DNA of 64,000 nt, taken from assembly GCF_932526225.1 (NCBI RefSeq), contig NC_064035.1, positions 11,457,296-11,521,295 of the forward strand. Reading direction: 5' to 3'. Each line of letters starts with the position of its first letter. Position 1 is the stretch's first letter. Shown piece after piece: positions 54,575 to 64,000 of the stretch. The notes beneath the pieces were generated by a model, which worked only from the letters and a program-made list of their open reading frames with translations, searched no databases and had not been told where the DNA came from. The position numbers were made by a program, and so were the translations under genes. This DNA comes from Nematostella vectensis. Lineage: Eukaryota > Cnidaria > Anthozoa > Actiniaria > Edwardsiidae.

Positions 54575-57500
54575 ATGAAAACCAACGCTCTGCTTCCGTT
54601 CTGCATGGTCTGGATTTTAACAGTGCCTGGTCTTGAATGCAAGGGATGTATATGGAAGCAAAAAAGTATCAGAGTTCTAGCGTTGTTTGACTCCAATGAC
54701 AAAGTTATTGAAAAAAATTTGTATGAGGCAGTGTCAGAGAGGAACTTTGAAGCCTCTGATGATGAACAGAACTGTCGCCCTGATATTTTGTACACTTTGC
54801 TCTATCTCAACGAAACCATGACGGATCTTGAAATCTTCCGAAGTTTGGAAAGGACGTTTGAAAAACATGAGCATTGCTTAATTTTATTCGCTTCAAAAAA
54901 CAAAAAGGCAAAATACATATTGGATTATGCCGCTAAACAAAGGATTCCCCTTGTTAACACTGTCTCAAAGGTATCACAGGTAAGAAGAACAAGAACCTTT
55001 TCATTTCAAGGTCCTCCATCCTTTACCTCACATATCGAATATTTCCCCTTTGGTTCAAACGACATATATTTGGTTCCAATTACAATGCTATAGGGAAGAT
55101 TATTTTGCATTTCTATTGATATGTTACATAAACAGTAAATGTTTACGTAATACTCGCAGTGTGAAGAAACAGCGTCCTACTGCAGAAATACTACAAATTT
55201 TGGCCTAAAATACATTGTTTTCAAAATGTTTTCGAGTTTCAGAGATAATCCAATCGTTTTTGACAAAAATTCTATGGATCATTAGCGTTGGACACTGTAT
55301 AGACAAAAGGAAATAATATGCGGCAGATATGTAAGAGTTAAACCGAGGACGGAGGCGGCTTCGGGCTGCGCCCTCAGGCTGTTATACTGCGAACTGCCGA
55401 GGCCCGAGGTATTTAACTGGCTTATTACATGATCTATTCCTCTGGGGGAAAGAGACAAAACTAAATAATTATTGACTTTTTTGGAAAAAAACAAACAAAC
55501 AAGGTTCAGGTTATTATTGACCCAGGAGAGTTAGTGGTTGATTGCACAAATTTGAAAAGCTCATTAGATCAATACTGTACACAATCAAAATTAACATTTA
55601 GACAGAGCGGGGCTGCTCCATGCATGGACTCTATTCCTAAAGGTAGAGTTAAATTGCAAAATTTTCGTAACTCTGAGTATCAGTATGAGCACGGTGCGAG
55701 CGTGGAGCTCACTGACAGCGAATAAGAGCGACTTATTTTTATAACGCCAAATATCTATTTTCAAGAACTGTTATGTCGACGGCAATAAACAAGCGAAACG
55801 AGTGAGTCGCCTCAGATAGACACACCACAGCCTAACTTTGTTAGTGGAATAATTTTTCCAAAATTGCACATAAATTGGCTGAACTTATTGTTGAATTTCG
55901 AGGGTTACAAATACAAATTTTGCTTTCACGACAATTAAATCGATGCATTGTTAATATTTAATCGTTTTTTTATCAAATCTGTGGCGAAAAAATGGTGTTT
56001 TCTACTGAAGGTTTAATATGATGGTCCTTCATTAGTATTCACGGTTAATATCTAGTTTTTAACCAATTCTTCCTTATTAGTATTCTAGTTATTAATCTTA
56101 TTTATATTTAATGAGTTCATATTAACCCCACATTTTCCCTGCTGATACATCAAGCCCCCCCCCCCCTTAAGATTGTCAATTATTCATAGTGAAATAAAGG
56201 ACTTACAAGAACAATGGAAAAGGTATCAATCATTTAATAATGCTTTATATATTTATCATATCATAATAATTGGTCTCTCAGTGATTTTAAATTTAAATAA
56301 TATTTGTTGACTTAAAAATTCAAAATAACCTTTTGATTTTTATATATATTTTTGTTTTTTCTCTAGGTGGATTTTCGTTATAATTCAATTGCGATTTTTT
56401 CCCTTAATTTGTAATTGTGAATATTTTCACGTACATTGTCACTTTATTCGCGCTTATACTTTTGGGTTGTTTGCACAAGTTTCAAGTTCCCGGTTATTTT
56501 CTCGCTATCCGCTTATAGCAAAATCTTTAATAATTACGATAAAATGCTATGCTCTGTCTGCCTTTCTGTTTTTATTACTGCTGATTGGACCGTATGACAA
56601 CGACAACTACAGGGACAACAGCGAAGTACTATGTATTGTTGTTTTTGCAGGAAGGAAACCAAACAACACGCTCCTTAGCATCTCAATATGAACACAAGCT
56701 ACATATGGTACAACTAAACTCGTTCAGTAGTCTCCAAGATAAAATAGCGGCGGTCGCACCTGTATTGGCTTCTCTAGGCTGGAAAAAAATGGCAACGATC
56801 TTCGACAATTCCGTGCTAAGCCTACAGATCGCATCGTCTATTGGAGCAACACTATCCACTAACAAACTGGTGATGATCAATAGCACTTATATTACACAAG
56901 ACATATCCGCCGGAAACATTGCCGAAAAGCTTCATACTCTCAAGCAAGACTGCTCAGCGTTTCTCATAGTTTCGGACAATCCAGGACTTCTCCGGACTAT
57001 TTTCCTGGCAGCTGATTGGCTAGGGATGTTAGGGCAGGCGAATCAGTGGGTGTTATTCTCTAATATGGCGCGAGATGATCTAGTGGCTGAGGTATTGCCG
57101 TATGAGCTGTTCATGGTTCACCCGCATCGCCTCTCGTGGGGCCTTCCTGAGCTCGTCCCTGACGCTATACAGCTTATCAGCCAAGGATTGAAAGGGATTC
57201 AGAACTTTCACACAGCGGACCACAAAATGTGTTCATGCCGCTGTGAATGTGCTTCGTTCAGAATCTGGATCTACAGGTAAATACTTCTTTTCGAGGCGTT
57301 CCTGGGTCGTTCCAGCCCCAAGCACCTAATCTAATATATGATTATTCGGGTATATTTTTTTAGCTTCTTTTTAAACTCGTTATTCGTGAAAGCCTGAAAA
57401 ATAACTTCGTCATTCGTGTTGGGCACCCCGTCTTCACCACCCTGTGGTTAATAAATGCTTATTTGTCTCTTTTTTATCCGCTAATGGAATCTGTTGGTGC

Positions 57501-60271
57501 TTCCAAGAACACTTGTATCAAATAGGTATAATTTCAAAGGGGCCCCGAATCCGCCATTTAAGGTCATTCAAATGTGAATTCTGTTATTCTAAGGTGAATT
57601 CTGAAGCCCCTATTATGCCTTAATGAACCTTTTATCCCCTTTCACTATGCTCCCAAACCATTCTCGGGCCTATCATGGCACTTACGCGATTACTGTGCTG
57701 GCTGGTTGTAGGAGTATGCTGCAGACAGAGTTTGGAGGTAAAACTGGGCTTGTCAAATTCGATGATACTGGTGCTCGTCGGTTCGGTCAGTATGATATAA
57801 GCGTCATTGCTATATCTAACGGGCAGCTTATGAGTCAGACCATAGGTATGTGGAATGGTCAAACCGTCAAAATCTCATCTCCCATCAACCGGCCAAAACT
57901 GCGTGTCCTCATCAACGAGTATCCACCGAATATAATGTCAGTTGATAAACCCAAAAATGGACCGTGTCCGTCCGGTGCAAGTGTGTGCCTCAAAAGGATA
58001 CGAGCGAAAGACGGCAGTGAGACAGACCTTGCTAGGTGCTGCTACGGATTTGCGATTGACGTGCTCGAGTTGATAAAGCAGGCGTTAAATTTTGAGCCAG
58101 AGCTTCGATTCTCCGAGGATGGGCAGTTTGGCGTCTACGACGAAGTTAATAAGACCTGGAATGGGATTGTGAAGGAGCTACTCGATGACAAAGGGGATAT
58201 CACTCTGGATTTGTACATCAGCGCAAGACGCGCAACTGTGTTAGACTTCACTGAGCCATACGCACCGTCTGGAATACGACTTCTCGTAAAAGAACGGAGT
58301 GGAAAGGGAGGAAACATTTATTGGTTATCTTATCTCAGGCCATTTACCATGAATGTTTGGCTCACCTTGCTTGGTAGTATGGGTATCATGTCCTTGTTTC
58401 TCTGGCTTGTTGAGAAGCTCGCTCCGTGCCGTCAGGAAAGCAATCCAATAAAGAGATCAGTAAATGACTAAGACAAAGAGGAGAATGACCAAGCACTCTT
58501 CTTTGAGACTAAAGGATACGTAAGTAACAAATACGACGTGGAAACCATCGAAACAGAGACGCTCACTAACATCGACGAAGGAGACAACTCCGAAGAGACT
58601 AACAAGCAACCTGTGGCTTATGGTCCGTTTGGGTTGGATAATGCTATATGCTTTACTCTGGCACTAGCGTTTGGAAGGCCTGCTGACGAGGCGAAGCCGA
58701 TGCTGCATGGTGCTCGTCTTGCGTCTGTGGCATTTGGAGTGGCAATGCTGATGTTTGTATCAACGTATTCAGCAAATCTCGCGGCCTTCCTGATTGTTGA
58801 AGACAAATATACAACCGTGGAAAACATCTATGATCCAAAGGTATGTGTGGCATTAACTGAAGCCTGGACAAGAGCAACATGTAGACAGGAGGCAATTGAA
58901 TCATATAAACGACACCGCCACTATTCATGGAAGTGTTTGTCTCTGCAACATGGGCTTTAAACCCGTTTGCTTCTTCCCAAAACTTTGAACAAGATGTACC
59001 TGACCTTCTGAGTTATTGTGCTTATATAGAGCAATGCTTTTCCAACGTTTGGGTAATCAATGCTTATTATGAATGGGAAAAGTTAAAACCCTTAAATATG
59101 GGCTATGAATAATTTGTTTAAAAAGCCATGCTACTTACAAACTGCTTTCAAGCATTTCTAACTTTCATTATTTCCTATTTCAAAATAGCCTCTTTTCCTG
59201 ATTTTTTTTCTTTGTTTAGATTGCAAACCCCCCTGAAGGGTTCACCTATGGGACAGTAAAAGGCTCTTACATGGCAGATTTCTTTGCCAATGCAGAGAGC
59301 ACGTACATGAGAGGGATGTGGTACCACATGAGGAAGCACAATGTGGAAACCTCCAAGGAGGGAGTCAGGAAAGTCAAGTCGGGGTAAGAGTGCTCATTCG
59401 TGGGTGTTGTACTCTACTGATCCAATCAAAGCTTATCGGGCCATCAGTGGTAAATCCATGGAGGCGGGGAGGGGGAAGGCACATTCCTCAACCCCTTAGG
59501 ATGACTGATATTTAGAAGGTGGTAGCCCCTCCTAGAAATCCCCCTCCTTGATCCGCCCATTAAACTTCCACCATGCTCATCTGGAACTTCATCGGATATT
59601 ATTATTATTAGAATTAATGAAGCGCTGTTTCATTTCTTGTCGTAGACACAACTGGAAGCAAAGTTTTTCTAAAAGTACACGATAAACTTTCGAGAAATAA
59701 AACTTAAACGCGTCTTACAGTTTGCAGCTTAATAGGTTCTAACAAGAAATTCATTTCCAAGGAATTATTGTTACTTTCTTGCAGAGAGCTCGACGTATTT
59801 ATTTCAGACCACATCAGCTTAGTATACGAGTCACTCAACGATCTTGACTGTGAGCTCAAAGTCGTCGGCGAACCCTTTGCAATGTCTGGCGCCTCGCTTG
59901 CCGTGAAAAAAGGCTCTCCCTGGTTCAACGCATTGAATGACGTTCTACAGCAACTCAAGTCGAAAGACCTAACAGACTTTATCCAAAAGTTTTGGGTGCA
60001 AAAATTCAAGTGTAATAACGAGAAGCCCCCGAGTCAGCTCCAGATACAAGACCTCAGTGGGATATTTTTACAGCTTTCCCTAGTGTTTGTGGCATGTTTC
60101 ATAGGGACGTTTATACGAAATGCTGTGGAACATTTTGCGCATCGATATAACAACAAGAGATCCATGGGAGATAGGCGTAAGGATAGGGAGGAGGAGTTGG
60201 TGGTCAGTCAGTCAATGCTTCCGTCTGTAGTCGCTTGTAAGATGACTAGAACAAAAAGTACAGAGGTGTAA
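54575..60271 (+). CDS. NMDA-type ionotropic glutamate receptor, 5 exons, with a premature stop
   Basis: Exons are 54575-54979, 56651-57276, 57712-58840, 59220-59383 and 59785-60271. They sum to 2811 nt (937 codons) with matching phases and GT..AG junctions. A signal peptide (MKTNALLPFCMVWILTVPGL) precedes a Venus-flytrap amino-terminal domain (to about residue 345). S1 follows from about 406 with KLRVLINEYPPN and ARRATVLDFTEPYAPSG, whose Arg is the expected ligand-binding residue. M1 is near 555-580, the pore loop near 650 and M3 near 684-705, containing STYSANLAAF, a variant of the SYTANLAAF gate motif. S2 includes IYDPK..GTVKGS and FISDHISLVYE, whose Asp fits the agonist-binding aspartate. 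M4 is near 865-886. The sequence is closest to GRIN-type subunits; I cannot say whether it binds glycine or glutamate. An in-frame TAA interrupts exon 3, and exon 2 ends in doubtful frame; see the findings. It may be a pseudogene. Confidence 0.82.
58469..58471 (+). other. in-frame TAA in the glutamate receptor, between M1 and M2
   Basis: The reading frame from S1 and M1 ends PIKRSVND then TAA. The same frame continues uninterrupted as DKEENDQALFFETKGY and on through the pore and M3 to the donor at 58841. The stop is near codon 597 of 937, in the cytosolic loop before the pore. No convincing intron removes it: a GTAAAT at 58459 could be a donor, but the sequence to the next usable AG is purine-rich. 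Confidence 0.85.
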
Positions 60272-60605
60272 AAGTGGGAACCTTAGGGAAAGTCACAAAA
60301 GAGATCTCTTGCCATAATCTGAATGGTATACTCCTCCCCTCCCAATAGCCAAGAATGATAGTGTTGTACCCAACACACAAGATGTACTCGCCAGATAGTA
60401 CGCTGAGCTTGACGGTTTACAGGGTAATTTTTTTTCTAAGTAAAGGAAAACGTTATTATCCTTGATAGAATGTCAGAGTTGTCGTAGTCGCATAGCACTG
60501 TAGCTAAAAAAAAATAAGAATCTTAGTAGATACGATATCATACGGTACAAATGTATCACACAGCCTACAACATTTTCTTTAGAATCTACAGAATTGATCA
60601 TCTCA

Positions 60606-60611
60606 AATAAA
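60606..60611 (+). terminator. possible polyadenylation signal of the glutamate receptor
   Basis: AATAAA about 335 bp after the stop codon, in a region without other features. The hexamer is common in AT-rich DNA, so this is only a candidate. Confidence 0.3.
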
Positions 60612-60732
60612 ACACTACTATGAGACTACCTATTTACTATCAATATGATATAGATTACAAGTAATGAGTGCTATTTCCAACTGAGCACGCGCTCCTATAG
60701 ACTAAATCTAGGTCACCTGGTCACCTATGGTT

Positions 60733-61313
60733 GATTTTAAATGTATGCTACATAAGCAAAAGCGCAATTTTGCATAAATTAAAATCTAGGATGACCGCGC
60801 GCTCCTGGGTCTAGTCCCTGCTGCGGCCTGGGCGCCTCCTGTTATTCATGCCTTGGCAACATTGCTGAAAAACGCGCAAAACTAGTTCCAGTACCGCGCG
60901 GTTAAACCAGCCTTTTTGTTTTGAAATGGCGGCGTTTTACCGGCAAACTGTCACATTTTGGCGAATGCTAAGAAAACTAGACCAAACTTAAGGCTATGAT
61001 TTTCTTTATGACTCCCTTATTATCAAACAAATCTGTCATCTTTTGTACAGTATGGTTTTAATGCTGTACAGTTAGTCAAAACAACGACTGAAGTCATCCT
61101 TTCGTACCTTTACTCGAACGAGTCAACCTTAGATTTTGTTTGTTTTCGCCAGAACACGCGCATGCGCATACGTTATTCAGCACTGTCTGCCAAGGCCTGA
61201 ATAACCGGGGTCGCTCAGGCCGCAGCAGGGATTAGACCCAGGAACGCGCGGTCATCCTCGATTTAAACTTATGCTAAAGTGCGCTTATGCTTATGTAGCA
61301 TACATTAAAAATC
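60733..61313. mobile_element. 581-bp foldback element, ~140-bp TIRs
   Basis: The left arm GATTTTAAATGTATGCTACA..CGCGCTCCTGGGTCTAGTCC..CTGCTGCGGCCTG and the reverse complement of the right arm agree over about 140 bp with roughly 15% mismatch and small gaps. The centre (about 60880-61150) is unique and has no transposase. Flanks show no obvious target duplication. The arms make it a long-TIR MITE or Foldback-type element. Confidence 0.85.
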
Positions 61314-61619
61314 TTACAAATACTATCCCCGCAGCAGAGATAGCACCGATAGCACCGAAAGGAAATTCAGGAAAACTGAGAATGTGACAATGTTAAATAT
61401 TTCTTAAACATTTCTTTGGTTCACTGCACAAAGTGAGCCATATTGTATTAACACTATAATTTAGATTAAATTTATTATTTCATTTATGTAATAGCAAAGT
61501 AAACAACAACATATATTTATGCTATCATACTGCTTAAATTTTTTTATTTTGAAGTAAATGAGAGGGCTATAGAATATCCAGACTTGAAATTATAGCATAT
61601 ACATATTCTTAAGGATTGA

Positions 61620-62209
61620 GATCAACAACACTACAAAGACAACACAATGCTTTAGATTTCATTGAAAATGTTTCATAAAATTGAAATGACATTTAATGAG
61701 AGATAAAGTTATTTAACGAAGACAACAACACTTATCTAAAGGGAGGACCAAAATACCAAAAAATAAGCACCAAAGTACCGAAACAATTTAAAATCTACTT
61801 GGAAAAAAAATAATGACATTCAATGAGAGAGATCAAAAAAATTTTAAAGCAAGAAAACAAAATGTGTCTTATGGGTAGCCGGACAAGTGTCGCGATGTAA
61901 GGTAGTCACTTCTTTGGAATTCATTCATAGCGATTTGTAGGAGACGATTTTCTTCAAAAGTTTCAAACTACTTCCACTTCAAAATAGATTAAGAAATAAA
62001 GGTAAATACCTCAAGTCCATTCATGAGTGTCAGAGCACATTCAATTACGTCTTGAAGTAGTCGTCGGCCGTTGTCGCACCGACGACTCCTCGAAGAAAAC
62101 TTGGTAAAATAACTTTACCCTCATTCTGCTCATTGAATGTCATTTTAATCTTATGGAACATTTTCAATGAAATCTAAAGCATTGTGTCGTTTTTGAAGTG
62201 TTGTTGATC
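61620..62209. mobile_element. 590-bp inverted-repeat element, ~95-bp TIRs
   Basis: The left arm GATCAACAACACTACAAAGA..ATGCTTTAGATTTCATTGAA..GACATTTAATGAG pairs with the right arm at 62115-62209. The ATGACATT(T/C)AATGAGAGA motif is repeated inside near 61815. The centre carries another small palindrome, GTCGTCGG..CCGACGAC (62059-62090). It lies only ~300 bp from the element at 60733 but is unrelated to it. Confidence 0.82.
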
Positions 62210-62883
62210 ACGGCCTTTTTTCCGAAAATTTACCAAAATACCTCAATGATTACAGATTTGAGTTATTCGCGCGAACGCGTGTTTTATAGGGTCCCTCCAT
62301 ACGAACCACACACCATTTGGAAGATGAAAATATAAAGAATTGACAAAGTCTATCAACTCTGAAAGGTTGTATAGACTTTAACGGGCTTTTCAACAAAGGA
62401 GAAGGGATAGAGGAGAACGCAGAACACGCAGATTTCGGGTACGCGCAGTATGCTGTTTTTGGAACCTACAACAAAACGATATTTTCTTTTCTCGCATAAA
62501 ATTCTCGACTTTAAATTATCCTTCGCTTCATTGTGGGAAGCATTACAATAGAAAACAATTCGCCAATATTTTGTGGTATTGCCGCCTCTGAATTTTAACA
62601 GATTTAAGGAAAATACGCTGTTTTAGATTTTCCCGCCAAAACTTAGAATTATTCATTCGATTCAATCTCCTTTCGTGCGGCCAGGAAAATTGTCAAAGAT
62701 CTGTAGAAAATTCAAATTTCAATCAAATTCAATTCCCCTTTTAAAATTTAAAAATTTATCTATGATTTGTTTTGGCTATATTGATATAAGTGAAAGGTTT
62801 TTAAACTTTAAAGTAGATAACAAGCCAAAATGCCTTTATTGCCGCCATGTTTCTCATAAATGGCGCGTAAACAAATAAAGTAG
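62210..62883. other. unique intergenic DNA, no feature recognised
   Basis: No repeat partner within the window, no long frame with a domain, and no splice-compatible exon noticed. Confidence 0.5.
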
Positions 62884-63251
62884 CATAACTGTCAACTCTC
62901 CCGCATTAGGCGGGAGTCTCAAGATTTTGGACCCCTTTTCCCGCTCTCCCGCGTTGAGCACCAAATCTCCCGCTTTTTAGCGATTTTTATCGCTTCCGAC
63001 AAAATATTCCATAAAAAAATCGTCATTTTGCCTATTTTCTATTAAAATATTTGAAACAACAATTTCCTTGCGTAGCGCAATTTATCTAACACCCTCGTGA
63101 GATCTATAAGTGGATTTGTTCGCCAGAGCTTTCTATACGGCAAACGCCTGCAAGGTTAAACCCACCCCTCTCCCCCCCAAAAATGAATATACCCCACCCA
63201 TCCCCCCAAAAAAATCTCAAGCCTTCAGATTTTCGGAGGTTGACAGGTATG
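62884..63251. mobile_element. MITE-like repeat with CTGTCAACT..GGTTGACAGG ends
   Basis: The left end CATAACTGTCAACTCTCCCG and the reverse complement of the right end, CATACCTGTCAACCTCCGAA, are alike. The interior contains three CTCCCGC blocks, with CCCGCATTAGGCGGG forming a stem. I recognise the TGTCAACTCTCCCGC type from many animal genomes as a dispersed element, but cannot give its family with certainty. Confidence 0.6.
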
Positions 63252-63676
63252 AAGTAGGAGCGACTGATACGACATATGGAAACCAGTAGTTGTATGAGTT
63301 GCATTGAGTTGTGTCTGCGCAGTCGGTGGGCAAGTTCATACGACAGAAACGACAGACGCAACCATATGGAAACCAGGCTTTTAAGTTTGGTTGTCTTGCG
63401 AATTGTTCTTTCGAAATCTATCGAAATTCTATATCTATATCCAAATTCATGGTTATTGCACGTTAAGCGTTATCACATTAAGCGTTAAGTCTGTTCTTAC
63501 ATTTGATTTGTTCCTACATTAAGCGTTAGTTACAGCAGAAGTTAGGGTGTGAAGGAATGACGAGCAGATGGTATTTAAAATTTAGTATAGATAATGCGGG
63601 ATACCTGTGGTAATGAGCCCTTGCTATTGATCCAGCGGTTTTGAACATATTATTTTAGAACATCTCGTAAAATAAA

Positions 63677-63930
63677 ATGTCAAAATGGCTGTGTTTGTGG
63701 CGAGGATACAAGGTTGAATCACTTGCAAGGTCATCAATATATCCAACAAGACATTATGCGAGCAGAGAAAGCCATGGTTAGTTTTGGTCTTAATAGGTTA
63801 TTCTGGAACTTTCCTTGATATATAATTTAGATCTTATTTTTATTATTATTTTTTATTACCAAGCAAGCTCAAGTGGAAAGATGTTGAAATCTGCACCATT
63901 AGCTGGTGTAAGGGTATTGGATATGACAAG
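63677..63930 (+). CDS. CoA-transferase family III protein (SUGCT-like), first two exons
   Basis: Exon 1 (63677-63776) encodes MSKWLCLWRGYKVESLARSS..HYASRESH, basic and serine-rich like a mitochondrial presequence, then a GTTAGT donor. Exon 2 (63864-63930) joins in frame and reads SSSGKMLKSAPLAGVRVLDM then TR before GTTTGT. PLxGVRVLDxTR is the characteristic start of CaiB/BaiF-type CoA-transferases, such as mitochondrial succinyl-CoA:glutarate CoA-transferase. The gene runs off the window, so catalytic residues are not visible and the subfamily is inferred from the targeting-like leader. AMACR-type enzymes are the main alternative. Confidence 0.68.
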
Positions 63931-64000
63931 GTTTGTTATAACAGGCGTAGAATTAGTATTTTTAGCCATTGATTTAAAGGCTTCTTTGTAGCTTTTCTTT

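Overview
The window is eukaryotic: AT-rich, gene-sparse, with genes split into short exons bounded by GT..AG introns, plus dense minisatellites, MITEs and a piggyBac relic. Domain content (a giant EGF/D8C secreted protein, an NMDA-type glutamate receptor, a mannose-6-phosphate receptor, a PhyH dioxygenase) points to an animal. Short phase-1 EGF exons, a WSC-like C-terminal domain of a kind I associate with anthozoans, and the repeat style suggest a cnidarian, probably a sea anemone. The species is inference. Most long open frames are shadows of repeats; the genes below were assembled exon by exon from splice sites, frame continuity and family motifs.

Layout. 1-5.8 kb: a 67/70-bp minisatellite, a SINE-like element, a perfect hairpin and repeat-rich DNA. 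6.0-9.9 kb (+): a four-exon phytanoyl-CoA dioxygenase-like gene of 305 codons; its second intron is filled by a 55-bp minisatellite derived from the 3' end of the catalytic exon. 9.9-12.4 kb: TIR and LTR-like repeats and a 70-bp tandem repeat. 12.4-18.1 kb (-): a seven-exon cation-dependent mannose-6-phosphate-receptor-like gene of 247 codons, with a deleted piggyBac element and a MITE in its introns. 21.3-39.8 kb (-): one large secreted protein of about 2190 codons: signal peptide, six D8C (uromodulin/OIT3-type) domains, about 34 EGF domains and a WSC-like terminal domain. It has been amplified by near-identical tandem units of about 2 kb and by a long array of 114-bp EGF exons spaced every 216 bp. 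40-54.5 kb: intergenic, with MITEs, a second copy of the SINE-like element and an 18-20 bp minisatellite. 54.6-60.3 kb (+): a five-exon NMDA-type ionotropic glutamate receptor with an in-frame stop between M1 and M2 and a suspicious frame change at the end of the amino-terminal domain. 60.3-63.3 kb: three inverted-repeat elements. From 63.7 kb (+): the first two exons of a CoA-transferase family III gene (SUGCT-like), running off the window.

The genes do not form a pathway. Their common theme is repeat-driven change of coding DNA: a catalytic exon edge turned into a minisatellite, exon-symmetric domain amplification with decaying copies, and transposons inside introns. I found no rRNA, tRNA or CRISPR array and no bacterial-type operon.
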